A stretch of 8,508 nt of DNA from contig RFKT01000154.1 of NCBI GenBank assembly GCA_003694225.1, positions 1 to 8,508 of the forward strand. The letters are read 5' to 3'. Below the pieces are notes generated by a model. The model saw only the letters and a program-made list of their open reading frames with translations. It was not told the origin of the DNA and ran no database searches. Source of the DNA: Candidatus Dadabacteria bacterium (GTDB lineage: Bacteria > Bdellovibrionota_C > UBA2361 > J135). Every line of letters begins with the position of its first letter. The stretch's first letter is position 1. The translations under genes were made by a program, and so were the position numbers. This document shows positions 1-6,396 of this stretch, piece after piece.

Positions 1-35
1 CAATATCCTCCACCGACGAAAGCTTCTGGTAAACA
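1..35 (+). other. rsmE: Probable upstream part of rsmE in another frame
   Basis: Read from base 1, these bases give a proline-rich peptide QYPPPTKASGK, then a stop at 37-39. One extra A in the AAA run at 31-33 would join it directly to TLIFSLVKGKR of the downstream frame, a good fit to the linker and first strand of RsmE. The other reading, straight up the downstream frame, gives SSTDESFW then TAA and fits less well. Only 35 bases are available, so this is suggestive only. Confidence 0.4.
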
Positions 36-542
36 TTGATTTTCTCTTTGGTGAAGGGCAAGAGAAATAATTATGTAATAGAAAAAGCCACAGAGCTAGG
101 AGTCGCCTCGATAATACTGTACCAAGCAGAGAGGTCTGTTGTGCATGTTGCTGATAGGGAAACTAAGCTCCAGAGATGGCGCAAAATAGCCGAGAGCGCA
201 GCAAAACAGTGCGGAAGAAGAATGTTGCCATCTATATCTTTTGCTCCTAATATCTCATCCCTCTTTGAAATCTTAGAGAGGGGATTAAACCACAGTGATA
301 CAAGAGTTTTCTGCTCTTTATCTCCGGATGCAAGAAGGTTGTGTGATCTAAAGGGGGAGAATGCTTGCATTCATATTGCAGTAGGACCTGAGGGAGATTT
401 TACTGCTTCGGAAGAGAATGCCTTTAAAGATCACGGTTTTGTGGGTGTTAGCCTCGGCAAAAATATCTTAAGATCGGATACAGCCGCAATCTTCGCTGTA
501 TCTGTGGCTAAAGCCTTGTTTTGTGATAGGGAAGCAGAGTAA
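36..542 (+). CDS. rsmE: 16S rRNA (uracil-1498-N3)-methyltransferase, C-terminal SPOUT domain (5' end broken or frameshifted)
   Basis: RsmE methylates N3 of U1498 in 16S rRNA using S-adenosylmethionine. The 168 residues visible cover the family's SPOUT catalytic domain. Seen here: KGKRNNYVIEKATELGV (7-23), the family's KATELG segment; ERSV (32-35); a W48...AAKQCGRR stretch (48-62); and the trefoil-knot SAM-binding signatures GPEGDF (117-122) and LGKNILRSDTA (140-150). The last has Asp where most homologues have Glu, a conservative change. Full-length RsmE is about 240 residues and begins with a PUA-like RNA-binding domain of about 70; that part is not in this frame because a TAA lies at 30-32. 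The nominal TTG start at 36 has no ribosome-binding site and falls inside the first strand of the domain, so it is probably not a true start; the gene very likely begins left of the window. The family is certain; the integrity of the gene is not. The next gene starts 6 bases after its stop. Confidence 0.85.
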   Translation: MIFSLVKGKRNNYVIEKATELGVASIILYQAERSVVHVADRETKLQRWRKIAESAAKQCGRRMLPSISFAPNISSLFEILERGLNHSDTRVFCSLSPDARRLCDLKGENACIHIAVGPEGDFTASEENAFKDHGFVGVSLGKNILRSDTAAIFAVSVAKALFCDREAE

Positions 543-548
543 GAACTA

Positions 549-2795
549 ATGGGCGTTTCATTTAATTACTCTAGCAACGCTGGATCTGCCCTTTTTCGCC
601 AAAAGCCGAGGGAAGCCGGCTTTGCTGCTGTGATGGTTTCCGCCATGATCATACTTATGGTTGCGGCAATTTCTGCTGGGCTAAATGGTGTAGTTTATTA
701 CAATGAGAAATCTCTTTTGCAAAAAAATGCGCAGAATATAGCTCAATATGGAGCAAGTTTTTTGCCCAATCCTAAAAACGCCCACGATGGAGCGTGCAGG
801 CTTTGGGAAATCTTAAAACAAGAGACTAGATTTAAAGACAGCAGACTGCCTGCTGGTAAGCAGACAGGGATCGGAATTTATTTTTCGTCGGCTGCTGGCG
901 ATAAGATTCCTTATGTTGCTTCCTATGGTAGATCCTCTCTTCCAACAAAATGCTCCCCTTATCTTGATCAAGAGGAACCAATAGATGGTGTGCGGTTAGC
1001 TTTGCCAGTCAAATCAATAACTGTAAGGCTTGAAAAGGAGTTTAAGCTATTCTTTGTTCCGTTTATACCTAAGCTTTCTCTTGTTGCGGAAGCCACTGCA
1101 TATTTAGCGCCAACAGATGTAGTACTGGTAATAGAGGATACTAATTCTATAGTTTCTCATCTTCTAGAAGAAAGAGGAAATTTACCCAGCGCATTTGATT
1201 TCAAAGAGTGGCGAAGCTGTTCTGGGGTTAGCGAGGCGTCTTGCACTAAAGAGAGTTGCTCGAGTAAAGCAATAAGCTGCCTTAAAGGGGAGAGTTGTTC
1301 TGCTATCTGTCCTATAATTGGCATAAGGAAACTAAGGCAGTGTTTCGGCAAGGTGGCGCAGGATATTAAGAAGGCAGCGTTATATACCTACGATCTACTC
1401 TCCTCATCTGGAACATTCCGAGTGGGTGTAGTGTTCAGCACCGTACAGCAGGGAGAATGGGGCTGGGTATTGGTCCCTTTAAGGAGACACCCATATTTGA
1501 GGTCGTATCTCGGAATTGATAAGGAAAGGCTATATAACAGCACAAATATAAATTATCTTGAAGAGTTTTCTGCATCCTCTAGAGCTGGGATGGTAAGGAA
1601 TGCCGGTTTGGATCCTGACCCAAACGCGGACGTTGTCTTAATGCCTCAAGGCGCAAACGCAAGCCTTGTTTCTCATACATCGGATTTAAATAGAGCTGAG
1701 TCTCTTCCTGAGCGTACAGAGACAGAGTGCGCTGCCGCTACAGACAAATATCCTGTCCCCTCTCATCCCTTTTTATCCCTTTTTTCTGCTGATTATGCTT
1801 CAGGTTTTAAAGGAGATCTGACTATAGACTCTGATGGTGCACCTCTTATGGCAGAAAAGGGAAGGGGAAGCCTTGGAAAAGAGTTTTTCTTCTCTCAGTT
1901 TAGGTATCTATCAAATGGAGATCCGTATTATGGGAGATTTTATGGGAGATCTGATAAGGCTGTAGAAGGTGGACAGGGCTTTAGTGGCGCCAGACCAAGT
2001 AAAAGCTTTAGGCTTCTTCCGAGGGAAGGCCTTTGGATTCAGAGCATGGGAAAGTCAGATAAAAAAGGAGAATTGCTTCCATCTCATGATTATTCAAGCC
2101 TTAAGATGGGAATATTAAAAGGCATGTCTCTTTTGCAATCTGCTTTACCTAGGGAAGACGGTCTTCCCGTAAGAAGAAAGGTTATCTTGGTTTTTAGTGA
2201 TGGTTATGAGTATGATGGGAAATTGAAATTGTTTGCAGGTGAAGGCCCAATCACCAACATAGGTGGAGGAACTAGAATAGGGGTTGAGCGTCAAGACCTT
2301 TCATCTTTAGGATATATGTCTTTAGAGAAAATAACTTCTCAAGAAGTTTCTGACACTGTGCCTATGTCACAGCTAAACTATATAGAAAGGAAGGAAGCTT
2401 CTGAAGGAACGTGCAAGTTTAGTGCATCTTCTTTAGGCCTGCTTCCTGTTTTTAATATAAGTGGATCTTCTAGTCCGTCAGACTATTCATTCCCGCCGTT
2501 TAAGGTGGGAATCCTTAGGTATCAGTTTAGAGACATTTATGTAAAGGATGTAACTGGCAGATATGATCCTTCGCTGCCATATTTTTCCTTTCACGATTCT
2601 TCGGGCTCTTCGACTAATTCTCAGAGAGGTTCAAGGGATATGCTTCAGTGCAATACCGCTTGGGGTTTCGAGGGAGGGAGATTTCTAGTCTCCCCTTCAT
2701 CTGATGTGGCAACTACAGGAGCATCAGATCTCTACTGGCAATCTATTCCACCTCATGTGGCGCGAAGCTTATTTGCTGTAGAGATAGGAAGATGA
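549..2795 (+). CDS. TadG-like membrane-anchored protein with interrupted von Willebrand factor A domain
   Basis: This is a 748-residue protein with one N-terminal hydrophobic segment (about 25-49) after a short basic stretch (R17, K19, R21). The LQKNAQNIAQYGA stretch after it resembles the TadE/TadG-like leader of Flp-pilus assembly proteins. A vWA-like fold follows: first strand and degenerate metal site DVVLVIEDTNS (190-200), helix and second strand ending in FRVGVVFST (about 288-296), the SSLKMGILKG segment (516-525) where the metal-site Thr would lie, and the SDG strand (545-552). Ordinary vWA domains are about 180-200 residues; here the same elements span some 365. One insertion (about 201-258) holds most of seven cysteines at 224, 232, 237, 244, 250, 254 and 265; the other (about 305-510) is polar. 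Most of the protein is predicted outside the cytoplasm, where cysteines could form disulfides. No other tad genes are in view, so a role in pili or adhesion is only inferred. The ATG at 549 has a weak ribosome site. The gene follows rsmE by 6 bases. Confidence 0.72.
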   Translation: MGVSFNYSSNAGSALFRQKPREAGFAAVMVSAMIILMVAAISAGLNGVVYYNEKSLLQKNAQNIAQYGASFLPNPKNAHDGACRLWEILKQETRFKDSRLPAGKQTGIGIYFSSAAGDKIPYVASYGRSSLPTKCSPYLDQEEPIDGVRLALPVKSITVRLEKEFKLFFVPFIPKLSLVAEATAYLAPTDVVLVIEDTNSIVSHLLEERGNLPSAFDFKEWRSCSGVSEASCTKESCSSKAISCLKGESCSAICPIIGIRKLRQCFGKVAQDIKKAALYTYDLLSSSGTFRVGVVFSTVQQGEWGWVLVPLRRHPYLRSYLGIDKERLYNSTNINYLEEFSASSRAGMVRNAGLDPDPNADVVLMPQGANASLVSHTSDLNRAESLPERTETECAAATDKYPVPSHPFLSLFSADYASGFKGDLTIDSDGAPLMAEKGRGSLGKEFFFSQFRYLSNGDPYYGRFYGRSDKAVEGGQGFSGARPSKSFRLLPREGLWIQSMGKSDKKGELLPSHDYSSLKMGILKGMSLLQSALPREDGLPVRRKVILVFSDGYEYDGKLKLFAGEGPITNIGGGTRIGVERQDLSSLGYMSLEKITSQEVSDTVPMSQLNYIERKEASEGTCKFSASSLGLLPVFNISGSSSPSDYSFPPFKVGILRYQFRDIYVKDVTGRYDPSLPYFSFHDSSGSSTNSQRGSRDMLQCNTAWGFEGGRFLVSPSSDVATTGASDLYWQSIPPHVARSLFAVEIGR

Positions 2796-2860
2796 CTTAC
2801 GATCCACGATGTTAATTACTTTTTATAAACGGCGTATCATATGGTGGGTTAGCCCTATTT

Positions 2861-2893
2861 ATTGGTTATGAAATAAATTTTTCATAAGCCAAT
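2861..2893. terminator. Stem-loop at the convergent vWA-protein/holB junction
   Basis: Arms ATTGG-TTATGAAA and TTTCATAA-G-CCAAT form a 13-bp stem with one bulged G and a 6-base loop (TAAATT, 2874-2879). The stem covers the holB stop codon (2866-2868). There is no long U-tract on either strand, so it is not a textbook Rho-independent terminator. A bidirectional terminator or mRNA 3'-end stabiliser is the likely role. The remaining 65 bases after the plus-strand gene hold nothing else I recognise. Confidence 0.5.
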
Positions 2894-3792
2894 TCTGACA
2901 GAAGTTCCGCAAATAGATAGTTGATATTGATGTTCCTCTCCTCAGTCATTTTTTCTGCATGAAATAACTTCGTAAGAAAAGCAGCGCAAAGCTCTTTTTC
3001 TCTGTTTGTATGGCACTTTCTCAGATAGTTTCTTGTTGCCATGGCTAAAATAGCGATATATTGCCTGAGATTTCCTCTATCCTTTGCGATCTCTTCGCTT
3101 AAGGCGATAGCTTCTTCCAAGTTTCCCTCTAGAATAGAGTTAAAAGAGATATGTGCTGAGTTCCAGTCTATCCCCTTTTCAAGTATATTAATTATCTGTC
3201 CTGGAGAGCCTCCGGATAAACTTAATATCTCTGTTATATCCTTTTCTGCGCAGTTTGATATATGTATCCGCGAAATCTCTTCTTTCGTTAGGAAATTAAA
3301 ATGCCACTTGTGGCATCTTGATACGACAGTATCAGGAAGCATGGCGGGATTCTCCGCGATGAGAAAGAAGTATAAGTCATCTCCCGGTTCTTCTAAGGTT
3401 TTAAGAAGGATATTTGCAGATTGGATTGAGATATGATCTATATTGTCAAAGAGTACAACCCTGTTCTTACCTCCATAAGCGCGCAGGTGAGTCATCTCCA
3501 AGGCTTCCCTTACATTTGCTGTAGAGAATTTTTCTTTACAATCGTATTGATGATAATCGGGCAAGTTCCCTTTAAGAAAGAGGCGACAGGCGCTGCACCT
3601 CCCGCATCCTCCAAATGTCGTATCTTTTCCGCGCTCTTCGCAGAGCAGCATTGATGCAAGTTCCTGCGCAACTAATTTTTTACCTATACCCTGGGGGCCA
3701 CAAAATAGGATTGAATGAGGAAGTTTGCCTTTAAGATATAGCTCCTTTAAGGCGGCTCTCTGCTTTTCGTGTCCAACCAGATCGAATTTCAT
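2866..3792 (-). CDS. holB: DNA polymerase III clamp loader, delta' subunit
   Basis: A 308-residue AAA+ family protein of the replicative clamp loader, which opens the beta sliding clamp and places it on primed DNA. Visible motifs in order: N-terminal LVGHEKQ (5-11); Walker A GPQGIGKK (32-39); a zinc-binding set C51, C63, C66, C69; Walker B-like VVLFDNID (112-119); SANILLKTLEEP (125-136), a hallmark of DnaX/HolB proteins; and the SRC motif (158-160) that supplies the arginine finger to a neighbouring subunit. The C-terminal half is divergent, as usual for the collar domain. Escherichia coli delta' has a degenerate P-loop, whereas this Walker A looks intact, as in some other bacteria, so nucleotide binding is possible. 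The length is near the family's usual 300-335. The ATG overlaps the tmk stop as ATGA with no well-spaced ribosome site of its own, implying translational coupling. Confidence 0.93.
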   Translation of the reverse strand: MKFDLVGHEKQRAALKELYLKGKLPHSILFCGPQGIGKKLVAQELASMLLCEERGKDTTFGGCGRCSACRLFLKGNLPDYHQYDCKEKFSTANVREALEMTHLRAYGGKNRVVLFDNIDHISIQSANILLKTLEEPGDDLYFFLIAENPAMLPDTVVSRCHKWHFNFLTKEEISRIHISNCAEKDITEILSLSGGSPGQIINILEKGIDWNSAHISFNSILEGNLEEAIALSEEIAKDRGNLRQYIAILAMATRNYLRKCHTNREKELCAAFLTKLFHAEKMTEERNININYLFAELLSELAYEKFIS

Positions 3793-4439
3793 CCTTTAAA
3801 TGCTACATTTAATACTTTTAACGCACTTTCCCATACATTCTCTTGGCTCTGTGCTGCATCTATAATGTAAAACGGCTCTTTGCTTTCTCTTGCTATATTC
3901 AAAAATCCTTCCCGTATTTTCCGCTGGAAGGAGGGATCTTCATCTTCGAAGCGGTCTTTATCAAGTTTTTGCCTATTTCTACGCAGACCCTCTTCAGGGG
4001 GAAGATCTAACAAGAAAACCAGATCAGGGCGCACTCCCTCTATCGCGACTTCATTTAAGGTTGACACGATTTGTTTATCTATACCTCTTCCTTCTCCTTG
4101 AAAAACAGCAGTTGAGTAATAATATCTGTCAGTGACGACAATCTTTCCATCATTTATGGCAGGGCGTATAACCTCAGCCACATGTTGAGCTCTGTCTGCA
4201 CAGAAGAGGAATAGTTCACATATAGGGGTAATCCCCTTCCTTTTTAGGACAATCTCTCTTAACGCCCTGCCAATTTCGGTGGAACCTGGCTCCATAGTGG
4301 TTACCGCATTAAATCCCTTTTCTTTAAGGTAAGCGCAAACCTTCCTTTGTAGTGTGGTTTTTCCAGCTCCATTTACCCCCTCAATTGCTATGAAGCGGAT
4401 GTGTTCTAGCTGTTCAAGGTTTGAGTCAGTTACAACCAT
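3789..4439 (-). CDS. tmk: Thymidylate kinase (dTMP kinase)
   Basis: Phosphorylates dTMP to dTDP with ATP, the committed step shared by both routes to dTTP. The 216 residues match the family's usual 200-215. Motifs: P-loop GVNGAGKTT (21-29), with Asn where many bacterial enzymes have Asp or Glu; EPGSTEIG (50-57), matching the family's TREPGGT region but with Met49 in place of the usual Arg and Ser53 for the second Gly; DRYYYSTAVFQGEGRG (104-119), the DR[YH] thymidine-binding motif; and an Arg-rich LID ending in DRFEDED. The extra 14 residues before the first strand are poorly conserved, so a later start is conceivable, but no in-frame ATG lies between. It is the middle gene of the receiver-tmk-holB operon: 4 bases after the receiver stop and overlapping holB by 4 bases. 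No convincing ribosome site is seen, which suggests reinitiation from the upstream gene. Confidence 0.95.
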   Translation of the reverse strand: MVVTDSNLEQLEHIRFIAIEGVNGAGKTTLQRKVCAYLKEKGFNAVTTMEPGSTEIGRALREIVLKRKGITPICELFLFCADRAQHVAEVIRPAINDGKIVVTDRYYYSTAVFQGEGRGIDKQIVSTLNEVAIEGVRPDLVFLLDLPPEEGLRRNRQKLDKDRFEDEDPSFQRKIREGFLNIARESKEPFYIIDAAQSQENVWESALKVLNVAFKG

Positions 4440-4443
4440 TAAA

Positions 4444-4824
4444 CTACTGTGATTCAGAGACTATCTTAATGCCAAATTCAAGCTGCTTGGATGTATAAGG
4501 TTTGGTTATGTAGTAATCAGCCCCAAACTTATATCCCTCAAGGATCTCACTGTCTTTGTCTTTGGCTGTAACCATAATTACTGGGAGTTCCTTGTATTCT
4601 GGAATAGCACGGATTTTTTCCAATAGTTCGTAACCGTTCATGTTAGGCATCATTATGTCCAACAGCGCTATGTCATATGTGTGCTTGTGGATATTATCGA
4701 GGGCCTCCTGGGCTGATTCGAAGTCTATGGGAGTATGCCCAAGGCGCTGAAGCATCTTACATAAAAGCGCTCTTCCATCGGGATCATCATCCACCACCAA
4801 GATGGTTTTTCCTTGTTCTGACAT
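4444..4824 (-). CDS. Stand-alone response regulator receiver (CheY-like) protein
   Basis: A 126-residue single-domain receiver with no output domain. All key residues of the phosphoacceptor site are present: acidic cluster D12-D13-D14, phosphorylated Asp D56 in LLDIMMPNMNG, Thr86 (MVTAKD), and Lys108 in the KPY motif. Tyr105, just before it (ADYYITKP), sits in the switch region. It should be phosphorylated by a histidine kinase and act through protein contacts. No kinase or chemotaxis gene is in the window, so its partner is unknown. It is the first gene of an operon with tmk and holB, stop TAG followed 4 bases later by the tmk ATG. A strong Shine-Dalgarno sequence (AAGGAGGG) precedes its ATG with good spacing, making it the best-translated start of the operon by sequence. 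Confidence 0.92.
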   Translation of the reverse strand: MSEQGKTILVVDDDPDGRALLCKMLQRLGHTPIDFESAQEALDNIHKHTYDIALLDIMMPNMNGYELLEKIRAIPEYKELPVIMVTAKDKDSEILEGYKFGADYYITKPYTSKQLEFGIKIVSESQ

Positions 4825-4830
4825 CTGAAA

Positions 4831-4838
4831 CCCTCCTT
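4831..4838 (-). promoter_or_regulatory. Strong Shine-Dalgarno site of the receiver gene
   Basis: On the minus strand this reads AAGGAGGG, with the AGGAGG core 7 bases before the ATG at 4824. It fixes that start. It is the only strong ribosome site of the three-gene operon, which supports coupled translation of tmk and holB. Confidence 0.8.
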
Positions 4839-4858
4839 CCGGCTATATACAATCGCAA

Positions 4859-4873
4859 CTGTATAGGATACAG
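4859..4873. repeat. Perfect inverted repeat in the operon leader
   Basis: CTGTAT-AGG-ATACAG: 6-base arms with a 3-base spacer, lying between the predicted promoter and the ribosome site of the receiver gene. It could be an operator or a small hairpin. It resembles a LexA-type CTGT-N-ACAG box but has 7 rather than 8 central bases. A repeat this short can arise by chance in a region of this size. Confidence 0.35.
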
Positions 4874-4904
4874 CCATACCTCACTTGATGTAGTAGGTTA
4901 TAGC

Positions 4905-4913
4905 ATTATAGCA
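4905..4913 (-). promoter_or_regulatory. Extended -10 promoter for the receiver-tmk-holB operon
   Basis: Minus strand reads TGCTATAAT, a perfect sigma70-type -10 with the TGn extension. No good -35 lies 17 bases upstream, which extended -10 promoters tolerate. Transcription would start near 4898, giving a leader of about 74 bases that contains the inverted repeat at 4859-4873. Inferred from sequence only. Confidence 0.5.
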
Positions 4914-4977
4914 CCTCAAATGGCGAGTGTGTTATGATGCTTTACATTGTCTTATAAAATCTCCAGCCAAGTTATTA

Positions 4978-4992
4978 AAAACCTTTGGTTTT
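4978..4992. repeat. Short perfect inverted repeat
   Basis: AAAACC-TTT-GGTTTT: 6-base arms with a 3-base spacer, the same geometry as the repeat at 4859-4873 but an unrelated sequence. It lies upstream of both divergent promoters. Possible protein-binding site; chance is a fair alternative. Confidence 0.25.
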
Positions 4993-5156
4993 ACTGTTAA
5001 ATGGTGTGATGAGTCATGATGCCCGATACAGTGGTGTTTAGGGAGGAATTCCCTTAATATCCTTTTGTATTGGCCGAGCCCATTTTCTTCCGCCTCGGAC
5101 TAGTGAGGATAATTGCCTGTTTTGTTGGTGGGTTAACAAGAGGGCTTTTCTAAGCG

Positions 5157-5185
5157 TTGACCTAATGAAAATATTCAAGTATGTG
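5157..5185 (+). promoter_or_regulatory. Probable promoter of tRNA-Phe (and holA)
   Basis: A good -35 TTGACC (5157-5162), a 17-base spacer and a poor -10 TATGTG (5180-5185). Transcription would start near 5192, leaving a leader of about 19 bases to be removed from the tRNA. The -35 and spacing are persuasive; the -10 is not. Confidence 0.4.
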
Positions 5186-5209
5186 TTTAGCCAGAAAATT
5201 TGAGCTTAA

Positions 5210-5283
<74 letters not shown>

Positions 5284-5302
5284 CCTGTTGGTATTTGCTT
5301 TC

Positions 5303-6355
5303 ATGAAGCCTAGATCTCCGAAAAGCCCAAAAGATCTTTTTAAGGCTTTGCTTAGTAAGAAGCGTTTTCCGAGGGCAGTTCTTGTATTATGCGAAGATTA
5401 TATCCGAAGAGATAGAATAGCCGCTTCAGTGGCGAAAAAAGTTGCCTCTGAGTGCGGTGGTGCTGCCCCTTCTATAATAAGGATAAAGGCAGAGGAGCTT
5501 ACGGCCGAGAAGCTGAGGAGCTTTGCTGAAGAGTCCATGACCCTCTCTCTTTTTTCATCTGCTCGTGTATATCTTATTGAGAGAATTGATAATCTGAAAG
5601 CCATGTACCACCCTTCTCTGCTCTCCCTGTTTTCCTCACCGCCTTCAGATGCGGTTTTTGTGTGTCTTGGAACTAAACTTCCTAAAAATACTAAGCTATA
5701 TAAATTTTTTGCAGAGCAGAACCTTTCATTGGAAATTCCCCACCTAGAGGGATATTCCCTTCAGAGGTGGATAGCAAAGGAGTGCTCTCGGCATGGCCTT
5801 GCAATATCAAGAAGCTGTCTGACTGAGTTTAGCTCTTTGGTGCAAAGGGCGGCTGAAGCAGATGGTGTTCCTCCCGCTGATATGGCAGCTTCTTTTGTCT
5901 CTAAGCTTGCTCTTTATTGCGAAGACGGCAAGGTTTCAAAGGATGATCTTTTGGCAATAGTCCCTGAGTTAATTGTTCCAAATGAATTTGAGCTGCTTGA
6001 TGCAATAGCAAATGGTGATGAGTTTCTTTCGGAAAAAATCATCTCTGCACTTTTTCATGTCGGAGTAAATCCATTTTTGCTGCTTTCTCTTATTGCTAAA
6101 TCCATCGAAAAGGAGATGGTTATAAAATATCTTTCTGAAAAGGGTTATACTCCTGGCGAGATTAGAAAATCTTTGCGAATGACACAGTGGCAATTTTCCA
6201 AAAATGAAGCTAGGGCAAAGTGTAGAAGCATTAAATATATAGTTGAATCGATGAAAGATATTCTTAAAGCGGATATGGATCTTAAGGGAAGATCCTTATC
6301 AGACGAAAATATCTTCTCTCTTCTTTCCTCAAGACTGCAACAAAAAACACTCTAA
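5303..6355 (+). CDS. holA: DNA polymerase III clamp loader, delta subunit
   Basis: The delta subunit is the wrench that contacts the beta clamp and opens it. The protein has the HolA layout: an N-terminal AAA+-like domain without a Walker A motif, with ARVYLIERIDNLK followed by an AVFVCLGTKLPKNTKLYK segment; a middle lid domain; and an alpha-helical collar domain containing KLALYCEDGKVSKDDLLAIV and FELLDAIANGDE, typical of the family's EleKL...i...dv...v...feL.dAi pattern. From this ATG the length is 350, close to the usual 340. A TTG at 5288 would add five residues (MVFAF) but starts only 4 bases after the tRNA, so the ATG at 5303 is preferred. Neither start has a Shine-Dalgarno sequence. 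Transcription is probably shared with tRNA-Phe. The gene ends 19 bases before the convergent small gene. Confidence 0.88.
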   Translation: MKPRSPKSPKDLFKALLSKKRFPRAVLVLCEDYIRRDRIAASVAKKVASECGGAAPSIIRIKAEELTAEKLRSFAEESMTLSLFSSARVYLIERIDNLKAMYHPSLLSLFSSPPSDAVFVCLGTKLPKNTKLYKFFAEQNLSLEIPHLEGYSLQRWIAKECSRHGLAISRSCLTEFSSLVQRAAEADGVPPADMAASFVSKLALYCEDGKVSKDDLLAIVPELIVPNEFELLDAIANGDEFLSEKIISALFHVGVNPFLLLSLIAKSIEKEMVIKYLSEKGYTPGEIRKSLRMTQWQFSKNEARAKCRSIKYIVESMKDILKADMDLKGRSLSDENIFSLLSSRLQQKTL

Positions 6356-6367
6356 GCAAGAAAACTA

Positions 6368-6396
6368 CCGCTTTTTATGCATCATATTTAAAGCGG
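6368..6396. terminator. Stem-loop at the convergent holA/small-gene junction
   Basis: Arms CCGCTTT (6368-6374) and AAAGCGG (6390-6396) pair perfectly around a 15-base loop. The loop contains the minus-strand gene's stop codon (6375-6377) and an ATGCAT palindrome. No U-tract follows on either strand, so termination activity is uncertain. Confidence 0.4.

Noticed and set aside
71..370. Minus-strand open frame of 99 codons
   Set aside because: Antisense to the conserved rsmE domain, with no recognisable protein features or ribosome site.
573..700. Type IV prepilin cleavage site at REAG-F in the vWA protein
   Set aside because: The Glu expected at position +5 is Met, so the TadG-like anchor reading fits better.
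1157..1351. Minus-strand open frame of 64 codons inside the vWA gene
   Set aside because: Opposes the cysteine-rich coding segment; its Leu-rich sequence is a by-product of the other strand.
3041..3654. Two plus-strand open frames opposite holB
   Set aside because: Antisense to well-conserved HolB motifs (SRC, Walker B, zinc cysteines); no independent signal.
3880..4135. Plus-strand open frames opposite tmk
   Set aside because: Antisense to the conserved LID and DRY regions of Tmk; low-complexity Ser/Arg/Leu content.
4677..4937. Plus-strand 86-codon frame crossing the receiver gene start
   Set aside because: Antisense to the receiver gene and its ribosome site; no start signal or recognisable sequence.
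4998..5040. Ten-codon frame starting ATG AGT CAT GAT
   Set aside because: Too short, no ribosome site, and it ends within the intergenic region.
5000..5150. Possible small RNA in the divergent intergenic region
   Set aside because: Only weak pairings (AGGGA/TCCCT, CCGAG/CTCGG) were found, and no family signature or clear terminator.
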